NCBI GenBank assembly: GCA_000961635.1 | Contig: LADQ01000150.1 | Span: 1-58,844 of the forward strand | From: Hoeflea sp. BRH_c9 | GTDB taxonomy: Bacteria; Pseudomonadota; Alphaproteobacteria; Rhizobiales; Rhizobiaceae | DNA: 58,844 nt | Direction: 5' to 3' | Shown here: positions 52,831 to 58,844 of the stretch, one piece after another | Layout of the letters: each line of letters begins with the position of its first letter | Numbering within the stretch: the first letter of the stretch is position 1 | The notes under the pieces: generated by a model | Told to the model about the DNA's origin: nothing | Databases searched by the model: none | What the model saw: the letters and a program-made list of their open reading frames with translations, nothing else | Position numbers and translations under genes: made by a program

Positions 52831-52864
52831 CTCAAACAAAACCCCGCCAAGAATGACGGGGTTT
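52831..52864 (-). terminator. Rho-independent terminator downstream of dctP
   Basis: On the minus strand AAACCCCG (52864-52857), a 10-base loop, CGGGGTTT (52846-52839), then TTGTTTGAG. It stands 90 bases after the dctP stop and fits as end of the TRAP operon. Shared by nothing on the plus strand that I can see. Confidence 0.7.
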
Positions 52865-52954
52865 GCCGGCAGTGTGGCCCGACGAACAGTCGTCGGATTG
52901 GCTTTGGTGCCATGGGAACCAGATTATCTGGGTTCCGTTCGGGAGCGCGGAAGC

Positions 52955-54097
52955 CTAGTTGGCGCGGGCGTATGTCGTCGCGTCGATCTTGCTCCAGATC
53001 TCGCGCTTCATCAGTTCGGCGAAGGCGGCCTCATCGGTCTTGATGTCCTTGGTGAGTTCCGTCCATTTCTTTGCAAGCTCCATGAATCTCTGGATCTTGC
53101 CCTCGGCATCTTGGACGCCGTAGGTGGATTCCATCGCCTTGGCCGCCGAAATCGCGTCATTGGTGGCGAAATCGCGGGTGGCCGCGAGCAATTCGTCATC
53201 CGGTTGGACGAAGGTCACGCCCTTGGCGATGGCCGCCTCCTTGGCTGCGCGGTTTGCTATTTCGTACTGCACCGCGACGTGGGCGTTGCCGCGGGCCGTC
53301 AGGTCAAGGATGCCAGCCCTCTGTTCGTCGGTGAGGCCGTTCCAGACGTCGCGGTTCATCGAATAGACCGAGACAGCGTTGAAGGTGCCAAGTGGAAGCT
53401 CTGTCACGTATTTGGCCACTTCGGAGAGGTTGAGGTTGATGAGTTCGGTCGTGGGATGCAGGTTGGCGTTGATGACGCCCTGGCTCAAGCCCTCATAGAC
53501 TTCCGTGGCCGACAGCGTGGACGGGGAGGCGCCGAAATGCTCGGCCCAGCGGGTGTAGACGCCGGCGCCGCTGCGGATCTTCAAGCCCTTGAGATCAGCC
53601 AGGGTCGTCACCGGAGTGGTCGAAAACAGGCGGTACACCGGAGAGGCCGTGGTTCCGAGATAGACCTGGTTGAAGCGCTCGAACTCCGCCAAGCACGGTT
53701 CGCAGTTGAAAATATACTCGGAGACGGCGCCCGACATCGTGATGCCGTCCTCGCCGAGCATGCCGAGTTCGCCGACGATGTTGGATTCGCGGAACTCCGC
53801 CGGAAAATAGGCGATCACCGCGAGACCGACATCGGCCACGCCATCGCGGATCCCGGGCACGGTCTCGCGGAAGTTGAGCAGCGTCCCGTAATACTCTTCT
53901 GCCTTCATCGTGTTGTTGGTGGCAGCGGGAAGTTCCTTGGCGAAATAGGTGTATGCGGTCACCCAGGTATGCGACGGCGGCAGGCCGACATTGATGCGAA
54001 GCACCTTCTGGTCTTCGGCTCGAGCGGCCTGTGTGGCGACGAGCGCCCCGAGCGTCAGCGCGGCGACACTGCTGGCTATGCAGAATTTTCGAAGCAT
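52955..54097 (-). CDS. TRAP transporter substrate-binding protein (DctP family)
   Basis: 380 residues, with AGGAGGAG before ATG 54097. Signal peptide MLRKFCIASSVAALTLGALV, cleaved probably after ARA near 28. The mature part has the DctP features: YFAKELPAATNN, ADLKGLKIRSGAG, and the conserved Arg in the latter that grips a carboxylate. It delivers an organic acid to the DctQM membrane part. Separate from dctM by 338 bases. Which acid is unknown; the neighbouring acyl-CoA ligase suggests an aromatic or other carboxylate. Confidence 0.92.
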   Translation of the reverse strand: MLRKFCIASSVAALTLGALVATQAARAEDQKVLRINVGLPPSHTWVTAYTYFAKELPAATNNTMKAEEYYGTLLNFRETVPGIRDGVADVGLAVIAYFPAEFRESNIVGELGMLGEDGITMSGAVSEYIFNCEPCLAEFERFNQVYLGTTASPVYRLFSTTPVTTLADLKGLKIRSGAGVYTRWAEHFGASPSTLSATEVYEGLSQGVINANLHPTTELINLNLSEVAKYVTELPLGTFNAVSVYSMNRDVWNGLTDEQRAGILDLTARGNAHVAVQYEIANRAAKEAAIAKGVTFVQPDDELLAATRDFATNDAISAAKAMESTYGVQDAEGKIQRFMELAKKWTELTKDIKTDEAAFAELMKREIWSKIDATTYARAN

Positions 54098-54435
54098 GGC
54101 GATTCTCCTCCTGTCGGCATTGATCCAGACATCAGCGGCGCGCCTCTGAAGCCGGCCTCCACGGAAACCCGCCGCCGACTGCGCGGATGTCCAGATGACG
54201 AACTATCCGATGAATCCGGATACCTTGCAAGCGTTTGTTTGAATTTTGTGAGCCCGTTTTACGGTCCGTTGCGCGACACTCCCAAGTCCCGCCGGGAAGT
54301 GCCCATCCATATGATATTGAAAGATAAATATATCCTTCCGGCTGCACCTGAACCGATGACTCCGCTGTGCCAAAACCTTCGGTGCCTGTCTTTCAACAGG
54401 CTTCGCGGGCCATGGGTCGGGCGCGTGCCGGGGGT
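54098..54435. other. dctM-dctP gap with TTGTTTGA element
   Basis: No gene. TTGTTTGA at 54235-54242 recurs at 56486-56493 and 56561-56568, in front of dctQ and the MBL gene. An AT-rich stretch near 54310-54340 may hold a promoter for dctP. Confidence 0.4.
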
Positions 54436-55746
54436 TCAGTTTGGCATCAGGGAGGGCAGGTAGGTGATGATTTCAGGGGCCGCGATGATCAATGCCACCA
54501 CCGCCAGGTCGGCGACAATAAACCAGATAACGCCACGGAAAATCGTGCCGAGCGAGGCGAGATTGCCCACCGCGCTCTTGATGACAAAGACGTTGATGCC
54601 GATGGGGGGCGTGATCATCCCCACCTCCAGGAGCTTGACGAGGAATATGCCGAACCAGATGAGGTCGATATTGGCCTTGTCGAGGATCGGCAGCAGCACC
54701 GGCAAGGTGAGAAGCATGGCGCCCAGCGGTTCGAGGAACATGCCCAGCAGAAGGTAGAGCAGGGTAATGCCCACGAGCAACGCCACGCCGCTGAGTTCGA
54801 GGCTGATGATCGTGCTTGCGATGAGTTCGCTGGTGCCTGTAAGCGCCAGGAAGCGGGTGAGCAGATTGGCGCCGACCGAAATGATGAACAGAGTACCGGT
54901 GGTCGAGAGCGTGTCCACAATCGAGCGCCAGGTTGCCTCCTTAGTCAACTGGCCGCGCAGCGCGGAAAACATGAGTGCCAGAAGAGCGCCGACGGCAGCG
55001 GCCTCGGTGGCCGTGAACAGGCCCGAGAACATGCCGCCCAGAACGAGCGTAACGAGAATGATGATGGGCCAGGTGTCGAGGAGCTTGGCGATGCGCTCGC
55101 GCATCGGCGGCGTCTCGTCGATGCGCGGGGCAAGCATTGGATTGTACATCACCCGGGCGATGATGATGAAGACATAGGACAGCGCGGTGATGATGCCGAT
55201 GATGGCGCCGCCGACGAAAAGCTGGTTGATCGGAACCTGAACGAAGATGCCGTAGAGGATGAGAAGGATCGACGGCGGGATGAGTGCGCCAAGCGTGCCG
55301 GCGGCGGCAATCGAGCCTGTGGCCAGGGCAGGGTCGTATCGGTTTGCAATCATCTGCGGCACGGCGATGCGTCCCATCGCCGCCGCGCATGCGATCGAGG
55401 AGCCGGTGACCGAAGCAAAGCCCGCCGATGCGAAGACGGAGGTCACGGCGAGGCCGCCGGGCAGGCGCACCAGCCAGACCCTGCAGGCTTCAAACAGCCC
55501 CTTGGTCAATCCGGCATGAAAGCAGATGTAGCCCATGAGGAGAAACATCGGAATGGCGGACAGCGTCCACTTGGCGGCAAAGTCATAGGGAACGGCGGTG
55601 AGCAGGCCCCAGGCTGGCCTGAGCCCGACTGTCGCCCAGATGCCGGAGAAGGAGACCGCGATCAGCGAGATGCCGATCGGCATGCGCAGCAGCAGCATGA
55701 CCACCAGCGCGCCGATCCCGTAAAGACCGATGATTTCGTTCTGCAC
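54436..55746 (-). CDS. TRAP transporter large permease (DctM)
   Basis: 436 residues, about 12 membrane segments, the usual size. MLLLRMPIGISLIAVSF, FILCHAGLT-like ICFHAGLTKGLFEA, AAMGRIAVPQMIANRYDPAL and GLFTATEAAAVGALLALMFS are DctM landmarks. It forms the sodium-driven channel part. Its start follows the dctQ stop directly. Confidence 0.93.
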   Translation of the reverse strand: MQNEIIGLYGIGALVVMLLLRMPIGISLIAVSFSGIWATVGLRPAWGLLTAVPYDFAAKWTLSAIPMFLLMGYICFHAGLTKGLFEACRVWLVRLPGGLAVTSVFASAGFASVTGSSIACAAAMGRIAVPQMIANRYDPALATGSIAAAGTLGALIPPSILLILYGIFVQVPINQLFVGGAIIGIITALSYVFIIIARVMYNPMLAPRIDETPPMRERIAKLLDTWPIIILVTLVLGGMFSGLFTATEAAAVGALLALMFSALRGQLTKEATWRSIVDTLSTTGTLFIISVGANLLTRFLALTGTSELIASTIISLELSGVALLVGITLLYLLLGMFLEPLGAMLLTLPVLLPILDKANIDLIWFGIFLVKLLEVGMITPPIGINVFVIKSAVGNLASLGTIFRGVIWFIVADLAVVALIIAAPEIITYLPSLMPN

Positions 55747-56352
55747 TTAGACTTCTCCCAGGGGAAGGTCGCCCTTGGGCGCCGCCGGCGCGCCGAAGGC
55801 TTCGGCTTCGTCCGTGCCGGTAACGGCGCAGCCGAGCCGCACGGCCAGCACGAGCGCATAGAGGCCAAATCCGACGGGCAGGATGAAATATCCCGGCCAG
55901 ATCGGGATCGACCGGTTGAGTTCGATGACAAAGGAGCCGTAGCTGTAGGCTTTCATGGCCTCGAGCCAGAGCGCGTAAGCGACGGTGCCGGCGACAATCG
56001 CGGAGACCAGCCAGGTCAGCGCCAAGAGCCAAGCCCGCAGCTTTTCGCCAAGCAGCTGGCTCACCACTTCGACGGCGATGTGGCTGTCGGTCCGCTCGGC
56101 CACCGCCAGCGGCAGGTAGGCGACGACGAGCATGTAGTAGCTTGTGATAAGGGTGGTCGTACCTGGAACCGCGATTTGGAACAGGTTGCGCAGCGCGACG
56201 TCAATGATGATCTGCACCATCATGAGCGTGACAGCCGCAGCGCCGACAAGTGTCGAGAATGTGACGAGGTATCCGACCAGGCGGGCGACGGGCTTCATCA
56301 CAGTCGCCCGGAGCAATGGCTCGTCAATGCCGGAGAGCCTGGGCGGGAACAT
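55747..56352 (-). CDS. TRAP transporter small permease (DctQ)
   Basis: Four membrane helices (LVGYLVTFSTLVGAAAVTLM, VPGTTTLITSYYMLVVAYL, WLLALTWLVSAIVAGTVAYA, IWPGYFILPVGFGLYALVLA), as in DctQ. I place the start at ATG 56352 (MFPPRLSGIDEPLLR), which resembles the usual opening; 56298 and 56436 are alternatives. First gene of the operon, divergent from the MBL gene. Confidence 0.85.
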   Translation of the reverse strand: MFPPRLSGIDEPLLRATVMKPVARLVGYLVTFSTLVGAAAVTLMMVQIIIDVALRNLFQIAVPGTTTLITSYYMLVVAYLPLAVAERTDSHIAVEVVSQLLGEKLRAWLLALTWLVSAIVAGTVAYALWLEAMKAYSYGSFVIELNRSIPIWPGYFILPVGFGLYALVLAVRLGCAVTGTDEAEAFGAPAAPKGDLPLGEV

Positions 56353-56641
56353 TCCGGCATGCCGGCGAGCGGCCGCATGCCGACGGACTTCGGGGTAGAG
56401 TGTACCATGATCCCTCCCTGCGCAGGCACATGTCAACCTCCCGTTCGAGTGGCGGAGGTGGCTGGCCCTATCATTATTCTAACGCTTGTTTGATTGGTAC
56501 TGAAGCCCCCCGAGCTTGTCAACACGGAGAAATTTAACTGCCGCAAATTCTACCAAATATTTGTTTGACTCGCAGTTGCCGGCGCTGGCACACTGCACCC
56601 GTTCCGTCACCCAGAGCCCTGTCAAAAGCGATCTCATAGCA
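56353..56641. promoter_or_regulatory. Divergent control region with TTGTTTGA elements
   Basis: Two TTGTTTGA copies (56486-56493, 56561-56568), the second within ACCAAATATTTGTTTGA, which has the palindrome CAAATATTTG. They stand between two divergent units that may share a TetR- or GntR-type regulator outside the window. No gene. Confidence 0.45.
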
Positions 56642-57661
56642 ATGAAATTTCCCCATTCCAAGCCTCCGAAGCGCGGCGCTTTTCACCCGATTGTGCCCGG
56701 CATTCTCTGGGGGCGCCTGCCCACCCCGTATCAGCTCGATCATGTGAATATCTACTTGATCAAGGAAGCGGATGGCTGGGCTATCATCGAAGCCGGTGCG
56801 AACACCCAGGCAGGGCGCGATCTCTGGCCCCTGCTTCTCGAAGCGTTGCCGGAGCCGCGCAGGATCACCCGCATCATCGTCACGCACTCGCATCCCGACC
56901 ATGTCGGCGCAGCGGGCTTCCTCTGCGAACTGACAGGCGCGCCGCTAGTCATGACCAAGCGCGAATATCATCTAGCCATCGAGATGCTGGAGAATGCGGA
57001 AGTCGATCGGGGCACCTACCGGACCTTCTTCCAGCGGCACGGGCTGAGCGACGTGACGACAGACATAGTCCTCTCGCTGAGCTATGACTACCGCGTCGGC
57101 ATGGGGCGACTGCCAACGCATTGCGACTATATTGTCGATGGTGACATCATGACGATCGGCGAGCGCGAGTATGCCGTGATTACAGGCGGCGGCCATTCAC
57201 CACAGCTCGCCATGCTGTACGACAAGGAGAGAGGTATTTTGATCTGTGGCGACCAGGTGTTGTCACGCATCTCTCCCAATGTAGGCGTGCTCGCGATGCA
57301 GCCCGAAGCCGATCCGCTCGCCCAATATCTCGCCTCACTGGAGCGATTGAGGCAGATGGTACCTGCCGGGGTGCTGGTGCTGCCGGGTCACGAACTTCCC
57401 TTCTACGGCCTGCACCAGCGTATCGACGAACTGATCGCCCATCATGAAGATCGTTGCCGCGCCATAGTGATGGCTTGTGAAAACGTTGCGCTGACGGCAA
57501 ATGAACTCGTTCCGCATGTTTTCGGGCGGGCGTTTCGCGAGAGCCAGCTTGGCTTCGCCATGACCGAGACCCTTGCGCATGTCAATCTGCTGCGCGGTCG
57601 GCGACGATTGGTTGAGGAAATGGTCGGCGAGTCCTGTGCCTATCGGAGCCAAGCTGGCTGA
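56642..57661 (+). CDS. MBL-fold metallo-hydrolase
   Basis: 339 residues from ATG 56642. Metallo-beta-lactamase fold with THSHPDH (H82, H84, D86, H87), a later His in GGGHSPQL, Asp in CGDQVLS and His in LPGHELPF, enough for two metals. The C-terminal helical domain (LIAHHEDRCRAIVMACENVA) resembles the group of lactonase or thioesterase-like hydrolases found next to acyl-CoA ligases. Reaction probably hydrolysis of a thioester or ester; not certain. Confidence 0.88.
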   Translation: MKFPHSKPPKRGAFHPIVPGILWGRLPTPYQLDHVNIYLIKEADGWAIIEAGANTQAGRDLWPLLLEALPEPRRITRIIVTHSHPDHVGAAGFLCELTGAPLVMTKREYHLAIEMLENAEVDRGTYRTFFQRHGLSDVTTDIVLSLSYDYRVGMGRLPTHCDYIVDGDIMTIGEREYAVITGGGHSPQLAMLYDKERGILICGDQVLSRISPNVGVLAMQPEADPLAQYLASLERLRQMVPAGVLVLPGHELPFYGLHQRIDELIAHHEDRCRAIVMACENVALTANELVPHVFGRAFRESQLGFAMTETLAHVNLLRGRRRLVEEMVGESCAYRSQAG

Positions 57662-57684
57662 CTCTGGCCGTGACAGATCGAGTG

Positions 57685-58844
57685 TCAGGAAACCTGGCGG
57701 TCACGTCCTTCCCAGAACGGCGCGCGCAGCGTTTTTTTGACGACCTTGCCGCTCGGATTGCGCGGCAATTCGCCCACGAAATGGTATGACCGCGGCACCT
57801 TGAAGCCCGCGAGCCGTTCCCTGGCGAAGCCGGTGAGCTGCTCGGGCGTTGAGTCCATCCCCGGACGAAGGACGACGAAGGCGGCGACTTCCTCGCCCCA
57901 GGTCTCGTTCGGGATGCCGATCACGGCCACCTCGGCCACGGCCGGATAGTCGCTCAGCACCGCCTCGACCTCGACCGAATAGACATTTTCCGCGCCGGTG
58001 ACGATCATGTCCTTGATGCGGTCGTGAATGTAGAGATAGCCGTCCTGATCCAGATAGCCCGCGTCGCCGGTGTGGAGCCAGCCGTCGGCGTCGATGGTGC
58101 GCGCGGTTTCCGCGGGAAGCTGCCAGTAGCCTTCCATCTGGGCGACGGAGCGGATGGCGACTTCGCCGATTTCGCCGGCCGGAAGCCTGCCGCCGTCCGC
58201 ATCGAAGATCGCGAGCTCGACGGCCGGGAGCGGCAATCCGGCGGCGCGCAGCCGCGGGGAGTCGAGATCGAGGTGATCCTCCGGCGGCAGCGCCACCACG
58301 GTGCCGATCGTCTCGGTCATGCCGTACATCTGGGTGAAGCCGCAGCCGAAGACCTCGACGCATTCGCGCAGCAGCGCCGGCGAGATCGGGCTCGCGCCAT
58401 AGTTCATGGTTCGGATCGAGGAATAATCGATGCTCCGGGCGCGGGGATGGCGGACCATCATCTGCATCGCCGCCGGCACCACGAACATCTTGGTCACCCG
58501 GTCGAGCTCGATGCGGTCGAACACGGCGTCGATCTCGAACTGGCGCTCGATGATCGTGCGGGACCCGTAGAACACGCCCCAGATCCCCCATCCGGTGCCG
58601 CCGATATGGGAGATCGGCATGGACAGATAGCTCACATCGTCATCCGACCAGCGGTTCCAGGCGACGTCGGCGCGCGCCATGTTGCCCAGGTGGACGGCGA
58701 AGGACCCTTGGGTCAGCATCGCCCCCTTGGGCTTGCCTGTCGTGCCGGAGGTGTAGAGCTGCACCGCCAGGTCGGAGGGCTGCGGCCTGCGCCCGACCGG
58801 AGTGTCCGCAGCGCCCGCGAGGAACTCGGCCAGGCCCGGATGCG
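57685..58844 (-). CDS. AMP-forming acyl-CoA synthetase, 5' end outside window
   Basis: The open frame runs off the right edge; about 386 residues are visible, from the P-loop onward. Motifs: YTSGTTGKPKGA (A3), YGMTETIG (A5), GWLHTGDAGYLDQDG (A7/A8) with IHDRIKDMIVTGAENV, and the catalytic Lys in NPSGKVVKK (A10). The enzyme activates a carboxylic acid with ATP and joins it to CoA. Convergent with the MBL gene (23 bases apart). With the TRAP transporter it suggests uptake and activation of an organic acid. Confidence 0.92.
   Translation of the reverse strand, partial: HPGLAEFLAGAADTPVGRRPQPSDLAVQLYTSGTTGKPKGAMLTQGSFAVHLGNMARADVAWNRWSDDDVSYLSMPISHIGGTGWGIWGVFYGSRTIIERQFEIDAVFDRIELDRVTKMFVVPAAMQMMVRHPRARSIDYSSIRTMNYGASPISPALLRECVEVFGCGFTQMYGMTETIGTVVALPPEDHLDLDSPRLRAAGLPLPAVELAIFDADGGRLPAGEIGEVAIRSVAQMEGYWQLPAETARTIDADGWLHTGDAGYLDQDGYLYIHDRIKDMIVTGAENVYSVEVEAVLSDYPAVAEVAVIGIPNETWGEEVAAFVVLRPGMDSTPEQLTGFARERLAGFKVPRSYHFVGELPRNPSGKVVKKTLRAPFWEGRDRQVS

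Noticed and set aside
52853-54463. Plus-strand frame of about 536 residues opposite dctP
   Set aside because: Shadow of dctP, which has signal peptide, ribosome site and family motifs.
54367-56493. Plus-strand frame of about 700 residues opposite dctM-dctQ
   Set aside because: Antisense shadow of the GC-rich TRAP genes; composition is Asp/Arg/His-rich without any fold or motif.

Overview
The window looks like part of a repABC-type secondary replicon (plasmid or chromid) of an alphaproteobacterium of the Hyphomicrobiales (rhizobia/agrobacteria group). The reasons are a complete repA-repB-repC cassette with parS-like palindromes and a counter-transcribed RNA region, a DUF1403-scpB pair, an ietA-ietS pair, many decayed insertion sequences, and clusters of GANTC, the site of the alphaproteobacterial methylase CcrM. 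No rRNA, tRNA, CRISPR array or conjugation gene was recognised.

Layout. 1-5.5 kb: an ISL3 transposase relic, then a restriction-modification island (broken ribbon-helix-helix gene, C5 cytosine methyltransferase, DUF4928-like putative endonuclease, Vsr mismatch nuclease), two unrecognised minus-strand genes, and an AT-rich island with two divergent promoters and two perfect inverted repeats. 6-16 kb: an unusual operon of a PD-(D/E)xK-like protein, a small unknown, an AAA+ ATPase and a soluble M41-like zinc peptidase. The last two together resemble an FtsH split inside the AAA lid. The operon is followed by unknown genes, a WGR-domain protein, a DnaQ-type exonuclease, peptidase relics, dispersed repeats and dense GANTC arrays. 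17.4-23.5 kb: a LysR regulator divergent from a seven-gene redox/detoxification-type cluster (three SDRs, an F420-reductase-like protein, SRPBCC, RutE-like nitroreductase, SAM methyltransferase). 24-29.2 kb: one 1,750-residue STAND NTPase with an N-terminal nuclease-like domain, similar in architecture to Avs antiphage sensors. 30-32.6 kb: another M41 relic, then hipBA. 33-38.2 kb: repABC and higBA. 38.2-43 kb: a tyrosine recombinase and a compact TniA-TniB-TniQ transposon. 43-50.2 kb: DUF1403-scpB, ietAS, a second ISL3 relic and a truncated second scpB. 50.3-52.8 kb: parDE, an IS6 element inserted in an ISKra4 remnant. 53-58.8 kb: a TRAP transporter operon, an MBL-fold hydrolase and the 3' part of an acyl-CoA ligase gene.

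How it fits together. The backbone is replication and partition (repABC) with addiction modules (hipBA, higBA, parDE, possibly ietAS) and defence genes (restriction-modification, Avs-like STAND, ietAS). Metabolic cargo sits at 17-23 kb and 53-58.8 kb. The best candidate for an undescribed system is the 6.2-10.4 kb split-FtsH operon. Decayed copies of its peptidase lie at 13.6 and 30.2 kb, each followed by the same roughly 300 bp tail that ends in a GANTC-rich repeat.
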